Position numbers and translations under genes: made by a program. Of a stretch of DNA of 41,076 nucleotides, positions 9,119-17,082 are shown piece after piece. Numbering within the stretch: the stretch's first letter is position 1; each line of letters starts with the position of its first letter. Where the stretch lies: NCBI GenBank assembly GCA_045539425.1, contig JAZQFH010000033.1, forward strand, positions 1 to 41,076. The letters run 5' to 3'. Source of the stretch: RUG14871 sp045539425 (GTDB lineage Bacteria; Bacillota_I; Bacilli_A; Erysipelotrichales; Erysipelotrichaceae). The notes under the pieces were generated by a model, which was given only the letters and a program-made list of their open reading frames with translations, had not been told where the DNA came from and searched no databases.

Positions 9119-9166
9119 AGAAACTACGAAAAGAATGGAGTTCCATTCCACGTTTGGGAGTATAAG

Positions 9167-10507
9167 TTGATTCAGATTTCGTTTGTTACACTGGAAATTA
9201 TATTTGCGCTGATATGGTGTCTGTGGCGCCTGTTAGTGCTCAGAAAGAAAGAAAAGATTGCGTGGAAGCAGGAAGGAAAGCTGCTGTTAATGTATGTGAA
9301 TCTTGCCGTGATCCTGCGTTTTGTCTTTTTTCCGCGTGCACGAATCAACGGGCACGTGCAGCCGCTGATCTTTGATGTGTCCCGCCTGTACCCACTGCGG
9401 ATCAACCTGATTCCTTATAAAAACCTGTTTGTCTATCTGAATCTGCGGGATACTCTCTGGAATGTGGCGGGGAATGTACTGCTGTTTGTGCCGACGGGAA
9501 TCCTGCTCCCGCTCGTCTGCTCCAGGCATAAGAAATGGTATCAGGTGATTTTCCACGGAGCTTTAATTTCCCTTACGATTGAGATCCTGCAGCTGCCGTT
9601 TTATGATCGGGCAACGGATATTGATGATCTGATTCTGAATACCGCGGGAGTCATACTGGGGTATCTGATCTATACAGTGATAAAAATATTCCGGCAGAGA
9701 AAAGAAAATAAAGGAGAAGTTATGAAAAAAGCTGTTACTTACTTACTCGTTCTGCTTGTTCTGCCGCTGACGCTTTGCGGATGCGCGCCAAAGGAAAAGG
9801 ATAAGGATGTTGTCATCTATGACGATATGGAAAAATCCTTTGAGACATCAGGACTTCTCTCCACCAATATCGGAATCTTCACCAAAACCGTTACGGAGGA
9901 TTCTCTGAGTTACGGCGAATGCGGCAGCGGTGTCATCTTCAAAAAGGAAGGAAATACCTACTATGCCCTCACGGCAAAACATGTCGTAAGTCATACGGAT
10001 TCCGAGATCATCATCTTTACTATCAATACGGAACTGAAAACGGAAACGATTCCGGGTGTGGAGGATTTCACCATCCTGACGGAAGACAGCTATGCGGCCA
10101 TGTTGCCGGCAAAAGTGGAATATACAGCAGATGCAGATGATCTGGCGGTGATTTCATTCACCAGTGAGGAAGACTTAAATGTTGCGGAATTATCACAGAC
10201 GGAACCGAAAGTGAAAGACAGAATCTTATGTGTCGGACATCCGGAAATGAACTGGTTTGCGCGCTCGTACGGGGAAGTGACTTCCGGGATTCAGCGGTTC
10301 GGAGAATCCACGGGATTTGCGAGCAACGCCATGGAACACTCCGCCTATATTCAGGTGGGAAGCAGCGGAGGCGGTGTCTTTAATGAAGAGATGAAAATTG
10401 CGGGAATCATTACCGGAGCGATGCTTACTCCGGACGGCTCAAAGTTCATCTCAGGTTACATGATTCCGGCTAGCGAGATCAATGCCTGTCTGGAAAAATG
10501 GAAATAA
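9167..10507 (+). CDS. VanZ-like membrane domain in frame with a trypsin-like protease lipoprotein
   Basis: The reading frame joins two modules with no stop between them. I start at TTG 9167, preceded by GGGAG six bases upstream and after a TATAAT promoter; an earlier ATG lies inside the STAS terminator. Residues 1-185 of this start form a VanZ-like domain: membrane helices with NVAGNVLLFVPTG, the TIEILQ motif and RATDIDDLILNTAG. From Met at 9722 the sequence is a complete lipoprotein: signal peptide, lipobox LCGC, then an S1-type trypsin-like domain with His87 (AKHVV), Asp140 (DDLAV) and Ser215 (GSSGG), numbered from 9722. An AAGGAG ribosome binding site precedes 9722. Either a VanZ-protease fusion or, more likely, two proteins from nested in-frame starts. 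VanZ family members are linked to glycopeptide tolerance, but here the role is unknown. Confidence 0.75.
   Translation: MIQISFVTLEIIFALIWCLWRLLVLRKKEKIAWKQEGKLLLMYVNLAVILRFVFFPRARINGHVQPLIFDVSRLYPLRINLIPYKNLFVYLNLRDTLWNVAGNVLLFVPTGILLPLVCSRHKKWYQVIFHGALISLTIEILQLPFYDRATDIDDLILNTAGVILGYLIYTVIKIFRQRKENKGEVMKKAVTYLLVLLVLPLTLCGCAPKEKDKDVVIYDDMEKSFETSGLLSTNIGIFTKTVTEDSLSYGECGSGVIFKKEGNTYYALTAKHVVSHTDSEIIIFTINTELKTETIPGVEDFTILTEDSYAAMLPAKVEYTADADDLAVISFTSEEDLNVAELSQTEPKVKDRILCVGHPEMNWFARSYGEVTSGIQRFGESTGFASNAMEHSAYIQVGSSGGGVFNEEMKIAGIITGAMLTPDGSKFISGYMIPASEINACLEKWK
9713..9724 (+). promoter_or_regulatory. Internal ribosome binding site and start for the protease lipoprotein
   Basis: GGAG at 9713-9716 lies five bases before ATG 9722, in frame with the upstream VanZ domain. 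From here the protein begins MKKAVTYLLV and has a signal peptide with lipobox. This would give a separate 261-residue exported serine protease. Confidence 0.6.
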
Positions 10508-10516
10508 TATCATTTC

Positions 10517-10541
10517 AGAGGCTGTAACTGCCTCTTTTTTT
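10517..10541 (+). terminator. Terminator after the protease frame
   Basis: AGAGGC / GCCTCT with a 7-base loop followed by a run of seven T, ten bases past the stop codon. Confidence 0.85.
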
Positions 10542-10579
10542 ATGCCTTTATGAAAAAAGAGAGGCGTGTTCGGGCGGTT

Positions 10580-10600
10580 CTGTTACAATAGAGTATAAGA
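10580..10600 (+). promoter_or_regulatory. Extended -10 promoter of the frameshifted membrane gene
   Basis: The motif TGTTACAATAGAG contains an extended -10 (TG, one base, TACAAT) about 30 bases before the ATG at 10625. No convincing -35 is seen, as is usual for extended -10 promoters. Confidence 0.5.
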
Positions 10601-10624
10601 GTGAAGTCGAGGCAGATAAGTAAT

Positions 10625-11238
10625 ATGAATCGTGAAAAAGAAAACCGGATGATATGGACGGCAATCCTGATCTTCTTTGCGGGCGTTGTATTGGGTGTTT
10701 TTCCAAGTGGCTGGATACGCTGGCACTGGATGAGGCCATATGGTGGCACCGCTTGCTGGAAATGATGGATCTCGGAAACTTCTTTTCCGATATGGCCATC
10801 TGGCTGTTACTGGCTCTCGCCATTGCGCTTTACAGTAAGACCCACACGGAAGCGGCACTGAATGTGTTCCTCTTTTTTGGCGGAATGTGTATTGCGTACC
10901 ATCTGTCCAGTGTTCTTTTCGGAGGCTTCAACCCGCTCTCCTATATGATGCGCTGGTATCTGATCACGCTGATTTCACCTCTATTGGCTGTGCTTTGCCG
11001 CTACGCAAAAACAGAAGGAGTTCTTTCCCTGACTCTCTCTGCGGGAATTCTGGGTGTATTTCTTCTCTCCTGCTTTGCGATCGGCTGGATCTATGTGGAC
11101 TTCAGGGGAGTCCTATACGGAATCGTATTTCTTGCGGCCGTCTGTCTGATGTACAAAAATCCGAAACAGCTTCTGATTTCCTTACTGGGAGGTCTGCTTC
11201 TGGCATTTCTGTTCTCTCCTTACTGGCCGTTTAAATAA
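10625..11238 (+). CDS. Integral membrane protein with an apparent single-base frameshift
   Basis: The start region encodes MNREKENRMIWTAILIFFAG in one frame, but that frame stops after 46 codons. The remainder (KWLDTLALDEAIWWHRLL... to the stop at 11236) is in the -1 frame. The two frames meet at a five-T run near 10697-10701; one more T would give GVFSKWLD and a continuous protein of about 204 residues with roughly five to six membrane helices. An intact frame beginning at ATG 10654 would lack the first helix and has no ribosome binding site. It could be a sequencing error, a real mutation or a slippage site. I do not recognise the family; the membrane character is clear. DUF1349 protein follows closely and may be co-transcribed. 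Confidence 0.6.
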
Positions 11239-11259
11239 TTCGTGAAAGGAAAAAGAAGT

Positions 11260-11871
11260 ATGCTTGAAACAATGAAATGGGAACGGGAGCCGAAGGCTTA
11301 CCGGATTCAGGAAGATACAATTGAAATCGAAACTCTGCCGCATACGGATCTCTGGCAGAGAACCTACTACCACTTCCGCAATGACAATGCGCCGGTATTG
11401 CAGATGGAGACAGAGGAGAAATTCTTTTCCTTTGTGGTAAAGACCGACTTTACCCAGAGCCATCATCGCTTTGACCAGTGCGGGATCGTGATGTATCTGG
11501 ACAGTGAGAACTGGCTGAAGGCATCGGTGGAATATGAAAATGAGGAATTCCAGCATCTGGGATCCGTTGTGACCAATCACGGCTATTCCGATTGGGCTAC
11601 GACGGCAATCCCGGCAAATATAAAAGAGATGTGGTACCGCCTCAGCCGCAGGGAAGATGACTACTGTGTCGAGTGCTCCTATGACGGAATGCACTTTTCA
11701 CAGATGCGCGTCTGCCACATGTGGGAAGGTGCGGGAAAAATCCGCTTCGGTATCTATGCCTGCAGTCCCGAAGAGTCAAGCTTTACCGCCGTCTTTTCCG
11801 ATTTGAAGATTACGGAATGCGCCTGGAAGGCACATGACGGACAGCAGCCGGATGCTGAGGAAACAGAATGA
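11260..11871 (+). CDS. DUF1349 family protein (concanavalin A-like fold)
   Basis: The 203-residue protein starts at MLETMKWERE, with AAAGGA nine bases upstream; a GTG at 11242 is in frame but less well placed. The sequence matches the DUF1349 family: opening 'W.REP..Y...' strands, then GIVMYLDSENWLKASVEYEN, SVVTNHGYSDW and the closing IRFGIYACSP.ESSFTAVFSD block. Members adopt a jelly-roll beta-sandwich fold and are suspected to bind carbohydrate; a specific enzymatic role is not established. No signal peptide, so it acts in the cytoplasm. It follows the frameshifted membrane gene by about 20 bases and ends at a strong terminator shared with the convergent transporter gene. Confidence 0.75.
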   Translation: MLETMKWEREPKAYRIQEDTIEIETLPHTDLWQRTYYHFRNDNAPVLQMETEEKFFSFVVKTDFTQSHHRFDQCGIVMYLDSENWLKASVEYENEEFQHLGSVVTNHGYSDWATTAIPANIKEMWYRLSRREDDYCVECSYDGMHFSQMRVCHMWEGAGKIRFGIYACSPEESSFTAVFSDLKITECAWKAHDGQQPDAEETE

Positions 11872-11896
11872 AAAACTCCCATGACAGGAGTTTTGT
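11872..11896. terminator. Bidirectional terminator
   Basis: AAAACTCC / GGAGTTTT hairpin. The T run reads out on both strands (TTTTG on plus, TTTTTC on minus), serving the DUF1349 gene and the convergent EamA transporter gene. Confidence 0.8.
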
Positions 11897-11904
11897 TTGA
11901 TTGA

Positions 11905-12786
11905 TTATGATTTATCCGCTTTTGTGAGCGGCAGTTCACTCAATGCTGCCGAGAGGATGACCAGCGCGGAGCCGATCCAGCCTTTCAGTGTAAGAGGTTC
12001 ATGCAGTAAAAAGGCGGAAGATAACACGGAGACGACCGGTTCCAGATAACCCAGCACGGCAACCGTCTGAACCGGCAGGTTGGCCATGCCGCTGAAGTAG
12101 AGGCAGTATGCCACTCCGGTATGCAGCAGACCCAGCATCAGAATGATGCCAAGCGAGCGCGTATCCAGCGCGAAGGAAGATCCGCGGTTATGCAGAATCA
12201 CGTAGGGCAGAATCGTCAGTGCCGACACAAAGAGCTGCACGAGTGCCCGATCATAAGCGGAGATGTCACGCAGCTTGCGGTTACATAAAACAATACCCAC
12301 AAAGCAGAGTGCCGCAAGCAGTCCCAGCAGGATTCCGTCAAAAGATCCCGCAGATTCCTTAGTCAGATCCGTAACCAATAAGATACCGAGGAAAGCGGCG
12401 GCAACATAGATCATTTTCCCTTTGTTCCACTTTTCCTTTAGGACAAACGGGGCAATCAGAACAACGATCAGGGGAGCCAGGTAGTTGCACAGGCTGGCAA
12501 TCGCCACTGTGGTTTTCAGATAGGCCGCAAACAGGAAGATCCAGTTGAGACCGAGACAGATCCCGGAAAGCAGGAGCCATTTCAGGTTCATTGTGATTGC
12601 GGCTCTGTCAATTTTACTGCCTTTTGATTTCAGGTAGAGAAAAATAAAGAGGGAGCCGATAAAGCCGCGGCACATCGCAACAAACTCGCTCGGGTAATTC
12701 ACAAAGCGCAGAAAATAGCCGATGGTTCCATACAGTACGACAGCGATGATATATTTGATTCGCTCTTTGCCTAAAGATGATGTCAT
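11905..12786 (-). CDS. EamA (DMT) family transporter
   Basis: The start is Met at MTSSLGKERIKY, preceded by AAGGAGAGTCAG; an upstream in-frame Met lacks a ribosome binding site. The 293 residues make about ten membrane helices in two tandem EamA repeats: first repeat with 'GTIGYFLRF..YPSEFVAMCRG' and second with 'AVLGYLEPVVSVLSSAFLLHE', the latter a typical EamA C-terminal signature. Members are drug/metabolite exporters, often of amino acids or related small molecules; the substrate here is not evident. It is transcribed away from the YgjV gene; on the minus strand an extended -10 (TGTTAGAAT) lies about 50 bases upstream. It ends at the shared bidirectional terminator. Confidence 0.88.
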   Translation of the reverse strand: MTSSLGKERIKYIIAVVLYGTIGYFLRFVNYPSEFVAMCRGFIGSLFIFLYLKSKGSKIDRAAITMNLKWLLLSGICLGLNWIFLFAAYLKTTVAIASLCNYLAPLIVVLIAPFVLKEKWNKGKMIYVAAAFLGILLVTDLTKESAGSFDGILLGLLAALCFVGIVLCNRKLRDISAYDRALVQLFVSALTILPYVILHNRGSSFALDTRSLGIILMLGLLHTGVAYCLYFSGMANLPVQTVAVLGYLEPVVSVLSSAFLLHEPLTLKGWIGSALVILSAALSELPLTKADKS

Positions 12787-12855
12787 CTGACTCTCCTTCC
12801 CTTTCTGAAACGGATATTGAGATTCTAACACAGGAGCGAAAGCAGTATATGGGAA

Positions 12856-12884
12856 ATGACTGAGAACCGCGCGACGGGTATAAT
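12856..12884 (+). promoter_or_regulatory. Promoter of the YgjV-like gene
   Basis: ATGACT (12856-12861), 17 bases, then a perfect TATAAT (12879-12884). It lies 22 bases before the ATG at 12906. Confidence 0.7.
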
Positions 12885-12905
12885 AGAGAGGGGAAGGAGA
12901 AGCGG

Positions 12906-13421
12906 ATGTTTGAAATTATTGCCGGCAATTTATGCAGCATCGGAGCCATGATCACCGACTCGATCAGCGGTACCCGGAAGAAACACAGTGAGATTCTTTC
13001 CCTGCAGATCTTAAGCATGATCTTTTACGGTGCGGGATCACTCATTCTGAAAGGCTACAGTGCCGTGGCGCAGAATGTGGTGGGAATCGTGCGGAATCTG
13101 GCGGCCATGAAAAATGTGAAGAGCCAGCTTCTGGAATGGGTTCTGATTGCCGCAGGTGTGATATTGGGAATCGTGTTCAATAACCGCGGAATTTTAGGCT
13201 GGCTGCCGATCATCGCCAATCTGGAATACTCGATTGCCGTCTTCCGCTTTCAGAAAGATGTGAAGAAGCTGAAGATTGCCTTTGTGATCAATACGTTTCT
13301 CTTCGGCACATTCAATTATGTGATATATAATTTTGTTGGGGGTATCTCCAATACGGTTGTGACTATAACAACTCTGGTTTCGCTGTTTCAGGAATATCGG
13401 ATGAAAACCTGGAATCAATAG
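12906..13421 (+). CDS. YgjV-like membrane protein
   Basis: The 171-residue protein begins MFEIIAGNLCSIGAMITDSI and has about five to six hydrophobic segments, matching the bacterial inner-membrane YgjV family in length and in the features 'GSLILKGYSAVAQNVVGIVRNL' (mid, shortened here) and a late 'FNYVIYNFVGGI' stretch. The function of this family is not established. AAGGAG sits six bases before the ATG. It is followed 16 bases later by a GTG-started alpha/beta hydrolase with no terminator in between, so the two form a likely operon. Confidence 0.75.
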   Translation: MFEIIAGNLCSIGAMITDSISGTRKKHSEILSLQILSMIFYGAGSLILKGYSAVAQNVVGIVRNLAAMKNVKSQLLEWVLIAAGVILGIVFNNRGILGWLPIIANLEYSIAVFRFQKDVKKLKIAFVINTFLFGTFNYVIYNFVGGISNTVVTITTLVSLFQEYRMKTWNQ

Positions 13422-13437
13422 TTTAGGAGGCAGTAGT

Positions 13438-14238
13438 GTGGAAGAACTTGTAAAAACAGTGCGGTTCAGTAACAAGGAAATGGAATACATTGAGTTCGGA
13501 AATAAAGACGGAGCCGTCTTTGTCATTCTTCCGGGCTTATCCTTAAAAAGCGTCATGGGATCGGCGGTTGGCATTGTGAATGCCTATCAGCTTTTGGCAA
13601 AGGAGTACCACATGTATCTGTTTGACCATATAAAAATAGAGCCGGAAAACTATACGGCAGAGGATATGGCAAAAGATACCTTAAGTGCAATGGATTTGCT
13701 GGACCTTAATGATATCACCTTAATGGGGGTTTCCATGGGAGGCATGGTATCGCAGCTCATCACATTAAATGATCCGAAGCGGATCCGGAGACTGATCTTA
13801 TGTTCCACGACTTCCACCATGAAGCATGCGGATCCGGGTTTATTCGGAAGATGGAGAAGCCTTGCGGAAGAGCGGAATCTGCCAAAACTGATGGAAGCAT
13901 TTGGCGAAGCGGTTTATACGCCTTCCTTTTATGAACAGTATAAAGAGATCATTCTGGCCTCGGGAAACGGGACAAATGAGCAGGACTTCCGTAATTTCCT
14001 GGTATCTCTGAATGCCATGAAGAATTTTGATGTGACGGAGCGATTACATGAGTTTCTGTGTCCCATCCTTGTGCTTGGTGCTCAAGAAGACAGGGTATTG
14101 GGCGTAGAGCGCTCAAAGGAAATCATGGAACGGACGGGATGCGCCGGTTATATCTATGAAGGATACGGGCACGGCGTCTATGATGAGGCACCGGACTATC
14201 TGAGCCGTATCAAGGCATTCCTGGATTCCTTAAAGTAA
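13438..14238 (+). CDS. Alpha/beta hydrolase
   Basis: The start is GTG, with AGGAGG seven bases upstream (13425-13430). The 266-residue protein has the standard alpha/beta hydrolase fold: oxyanion region around LPGLSLKS, nucleophile elbow GVSMGG with Ser99, an acidic residue in GAQEDRVLG and a C-terminal His in GYGHGVYDE. No signal peptide, so it is cytoplasmic. The layout is like the MhpC/peptidase S33 group (hydrolases of C-C, ester or proline-peptide bonds), but the substrate cannot be told. It is the second gene of the YgjV operon and ends at a strong hairpin. Confidence 0.85.
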   Translation: MEELVKTVRFSNKEMEYIEFGNKDGAVFVILPGLSLKSVMGSAVGIVNAYQLLAKEYHMYLFDHIKIEPENYTAEDMAKDTLSAMDLLDLNDITLMGVSMGGMVSQLITLNDPKRIRRLILCSTTSTMKHADPGLFGRWRSLAEERNLPKLMEAFGEAVYTPSFYEQYKEIILASGNGTNEQDFRNFLVSLNAMKNFDVTERLHEFLCPILVLGAQEDRVLGVERSKEIMERTGCAGYIYEGYGHGVYDEAPDYLSRIKAFLDSLK

Positions 14239-14243
14239 AAAAG

Positions 14244-14280
14244 AGTGGACGGAATTGATTTCCGTCCACTGTTGGTTTTT
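14244..14280. terminator. Bidirectional terminator
   Basis: AGTGGACGGAA / TTCCGTCCACT, loop TTGAT. GTTGGTTTTT follows on plus; TTTTTT follows on minus. It separates the hydrolase from the convergent PNPOx-like gene. Confidence 0.9.
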
Positions 14281-14680
14281 AGAATGTTACGGTTTGAGGT
14301 GCTTCCGTGAAGGAAGAGAAGGTTGCCGTGCAGTCCTGCATGTAGAGAACCTGCGTGTTGTCATCATCGGCATCGTACATGGCCTTTAAACCCGGGTTTT
14401 TGTCCAGCATGGCGACTTTGACTTCTCTGCGGTCGTCATTGATGAGTTTGCCGGAGATGCGCAGCCATTTCGGACCGGCGCAGGCACAGATCTCGAATTT
14501 CGGGTTGGCGGCGAGCTGCTTGGAGACATCCTTTACCTTACCGGTCTGGATGTAGAGTTTTCCTTCATAGAGCAGGATCGTGCCGAAGATTCTTACTCTC
14601 GGCTGATCGCCTTCCACTGTTGCCAGAGCATAGTTTTTTGTTTCTTCGAGAAACTGATAGACTCTTTCGATAGCTTCCAT
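14279..14680 (-). CDS. Pyridoxamine 5'-phosphate oxidase-like flavin-binding protein
   Basis: The 133-residue protein fits the split-barrel PNPOx-like family: N-terminal helix, then 'NYALATVEGDQPRVRIFG' and 'GKLYIQTGKVKDVSKQL', the strands that bind FMN, followed by 'CACAGPKWLRISGKL'. Length equals that of the short single-domain members. Such proteins bind FMN or F420-type cofactor and reduce or oxidise small molecules; the substrate is unknown. The ATG is preceded by AGGAGG with a 10-base gap. It lies 50 bases downstream of the ABC transporter on the same strand and may be co-transcribed with it. Confidence 0.85.
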   Translation of the reverse strand: MEAIERVYQFLEETKNYALATVEGDQPRVRIFGTILLYEGKLYIQTGKVKDVSKQLAANPKFEICACAGPKWLRISGKLINDDRREVKVAMLDKNPGLKAMYDADDDNTQVLYMQDCTATFSSFTEAPQTVTF

Positions 14681-14730
14681 TAATATATATCCTCCTATAT
14701 TATTTATATCTCTGAACCATTCAGAGTTTT

Positions 14731-16467
14731 TTATTCTTCATTTTTCTTCTGGATCTCATTCATGCGGTAGTAAAGACCCTTCTGTTTCAAAAGTTCCGCA
14801 TGCGTTCCGCGCTCTTTGATTTCCCCGTTTTCCAATACCAGGATCTGCTCTGCAGAGCGGATGGTGCTTAAGCGGTGGGCAATGGCCACAATGGTGCGGT
14901 TGCCTGAAAGGGTGGAGATGGCTTCTCTTATCTGCTGCTCGGTTTCCACATCGACGGCAGCCGTTGCCTCATCGAGTACGATGATCGGGGAGCGGCGCAG
15001 GATGGCCCGCGCAATGGCAATACGCTGTTTCTGTCCGCCGGAGAGCTTCACGCCTCTCTCTCCCGTTTCCGTGTCATAGCCGTCCGGCATCGCCATGATT
15101 TCCGCATCGATATTGGCGGCTCTGGCAGCTTCCCGGATCTCCTCAAAGGATGCATCGGGTCTGGCATAGGAGATGTTTTCGGCAATGGTACCGTTAAAGA
15201 GGAAGGTGTCCTGCAGTACGGTGGAGATATTCTGACGCAGGGATTCGATCGTGACATTCTGAATGTCCACGCCGTCAATCAGAATGCGTCCTTCCTGCGG
15301 TTCGTAGAAACGGCTTAAGAGTTCCGTGATGGTCGTCTTACCGACACCGGTGGCACCGACAAGTGCCAGCATCTCGCCCGGCCTGCAGGTAAAGGAAACG
15401 TTCTTCAAAACCGGTATGCCTTCCACATAGGAGAAGGAAACATTCTCAAAGGTGATCTCACCTTTCACGTTTTGTAACGGTCTGGCATCCGGTTTGTCTT
15501 CAATTTCGTTCGGGGCATCCAAAATGGATATGACGCGCTCCGCTCCGGCTAACGACTGCTGCATGTTCTCAACCAGATTTGCCAGTCCCGTGACCGGCTG
15601 ATAGAAGAGGCTTAAATAAAGTAAGAAGGCCACAATGTCTTCGACCTGTAAGCCGTCATGATATGCCAGATAGCCGCCGAACGCGACCACCAGTACCGTA
15701 CCGATGGAAGAAATGAACTCCACGGACGGATGGAAGACGGCCGAGACTTTTAAGGCCTGCAACATGGCTTTGACATGTTCAAAGTTCTTTTCGTTGATTC
15801 TTCCGGTCTCATATTCCTCCCTCCCGAAGGACTGGATCTCATGGATGCCGGAGAGGTTGTCCTGCAGCTTGCCGCTGAACTCTCCCATTTTTTTCTGGGA
15901 AGTGCGGAAGAAGGGACGGACTTTTTTCGCAAAGATGATGCCGGAGATTAAAATCAGCGGAATCGGGGCACAGGTGATCAGAGCCAGTTTGACGTTGATC
16001 GTCAGTAAGATGACTAATACCCCGAGGAAGGTCACCAGGTTGGTGATGGTTTCCGGAATCATGTGGGCATAAAGGAGTTCAAAGTCTCTGGTGTCGTTAA
16101 TGACTCTGCTCATCAGGTCTCCCGTTTGCTTGTCATGGAAATAGCCCAGATGCATGTGGGATAACTTATTGTAGACCTTTGTTCTGAGATCTCCCACCAG
16201 ATACCAGGCAGCCTTATGGGAAAGATAGCTGCTCATAAAGCGGAAGATGATCCGTAAGAGATAAAGTCCGGTTAAAAGGAAGGCCAGATTGCGTATCTGA
16301 ATCAGTCCTGTGGCATCCACTCCGTCTTTGACGATACCGGTTAAGCGGGAAAGCACCCGCGGGGCACTCAGGTTGACTAAAGTCAGAGAAAGCGTGGCGA
16401 AAATGGCCAGTAAATACAGGCCTTTATAGCGGACGGCTTCCCTGCTGAGTTTGAATAAGGTCTTCAT
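14731..16467 (-). CDS. ABC exporter, fused membrane and nucleotide-binding domains
   Basis: The 578-residue protein has six membrane helices over residues 1-310 (ABC_membrane type 1 exporter) and an ATPase domain. Motifs: Walker A GATGVGKT at 371-378, Q-loop around residue 419, signature LSGGQ 475-479, Walker B IIVLDE 495-500 and H-loop His531. This is a complete half-transporter of the MsbA/LmrA/MDR group; it would work as a homodimer unless it pairs with another half. Substrate unknown: drug, lipid or peptide are typical. No second half-transporter gene adjoins it. The start has only a weak AAGAAG ribosome binding site. It is divergent from 16579, with a palindrome in between that may control both. 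Confidence 0.9.
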   Translation of the reverse strand: MKTLFKLSREAVRYKGLYLLAIFATLSLTLVNLSAPRVLSRLTGIVKDGVDATGLIQIRNLAFLLTGLYLLRIIFRFMSSYLSHKAAWYLVGDLRTKVYNKLSHMHLGYFHDKQTGDLMSRVINDTRDFELLYAHMIPETITNLVTFLGVLVILLTINVKLALITCAPIPLILISGIIFAKKVRPFFRTSQKKMGEFSGKLQDNLSGIHEIQSFGREEYETGRINEKNFEHVKAMLQALKVSAVFHPSVEFISSIGTVLVVAFGGYLAYHDGLQVEDIVAFLLYLSLFYQPVTGLANLVENMQQSLAGAERVISILDAPNEIEDKPDARPLQNVKGEITFENVSFSYVEGIPVLKNVSFTCRPGEMLALVGATGVGKTTITELLSRFYEPQEGRILIDGVDIQNVTIESLRQNISTVLQDTFLFNGTIAENISYARPDASFEEIREAARAANIDAEIMAMPDGYDTETGERGVKLSGGQKQRIAIARAILRRSPIIVLDEATAAVDVETEQQIREAISTLSGNRTIVAIAHRLSTIRSAEQILVLENGEIKERGTHAELLKQKGLYYRMNEIQKKNEE

Positions 16468-16503
16468 TGTTCGGGCTTCTTTCTACTAATATTTTACACG
16501 AAA

Positions 16504-16520
16504 AAGAGTCACGTACTCTT
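16504..16520. promoter_or_regulatory. Palindrome over the -35 of a divergent promoter pair
   Basis: AAGAGT / ACTCTT with 5-base centre CACGT. On the plus strand its right arm occupies the -35 position (17 bases before TATAAT at 16538-16543) of the gene starting at 16579, so it is a candidate operator. The regulator is not identified. Confidence 0.4.
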
Positions 16521-16537
16521 ATGAATGACTGATTTGG

Positions 16538-16543
16538 TATAAT
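16538..16543 (+). promoter_or_regulatory. -10 box upstream of 16579
   Basis: A perfect TATAAT. The expected -35 position holds ACTCTT, which is part of the palindrome and a poor -35 match, as is common for regulated promoters. Confidence 0.5.
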
Positions 16544-16578
16544 AGGTATGTCGGCTGAGAAAAGAGAGGGAAGTTTGT

Positions 16579-17061
16579 ATGATTCTGATCGAATGTCTGA
16601 TTCTGTGTGCACTGTTTACGGTGGTGATTTATTTCGTTTCCAAGGATCCGCTGAATCAGATCCAGAATTATCCGCCGGAAATTCAGGCAAGAGTGAAGGA
16701 AATGCCGGAGTACAGAGACAGGATTCCGACTACAAAGAAGAAGATCGGTATCAAGCTGTTTGCCTGTCTCTTTTTTGCGGCAGTGATTGCGGCAATATTG
16801 AAATACGTCAACCATGTTTCTTCCTTCAAGGAAGCCTTCCTTACCGCGTTTCTGATATGGAGCGTGGTGAATCTGTATGATGCCGTGGTGCTGGATATCC
16901 TGTGGTTCTGCCATGATCCGCGCTTTATCATTCCGGGCACGGAAGATATGGGTGCGGCTTATCACGACTACTGGTTTCATATCAAAGGGTCACTCATCGG
17001 AGAAGGAATCGCTATCATTGTCTGTCTATTGGCAGCGTTACTTGTACAGTATGTATTCTAA
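16579..17061 (+). CDS. Four-helix membrane protein, function unknown
   Basis: The 160-residue protein starts MILIECLILC with a GAGGGAAG ribosome binding site. Hydrophobic segments occur at about 1-19, 57-75, 86-102 and 140-159. The conserved-looking segment 'VVLDILWFCHDPRFIIPGTE' and 'YHDYWFHIKGSLIG' lie between the last helices and would face one side. I do not recognise a family with known function. It is followed by the metallo-beta-lactamase-fold gene after 21 bases and then a CDP-alcohol phosphatidyltransferase, probably one transcript. Its promoter carries a palindrome at the -35. The role is unknown. Confidence 0.65.
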   Translation: MILIECLILCALFTVVIYFVSKDPLNQIQNYPPEIQARVKEMPEYRDRIPTTKKKIGIKLFACLFFAAVIAAILKYVNHVSSFKEAFLTAFLIWSVVNLYDAVVLDILWFCHDPRFIIPGTEDMGAAYHDYWFHIKGSLIGEGIAIIVCLLAALLVQYVF

Positions 17062-17082
17062 ACATCAAGGGGAGAGTTATAT

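Noticed and set aside
9041..9166. ATG start at 9041 for the VanZ frame
   Set aside because: It lies within the STAS terminator stem, and the promoter TATAAT is downstream of it.
14710..14732. CTCTGA/TCAGAG hairpin with T6 on the plus strand
   Set aside because: No plus-strand gene ends there, and on the minus strand it lacks a T run, so it is not a terminator of the ABC gene. It may be incidental.
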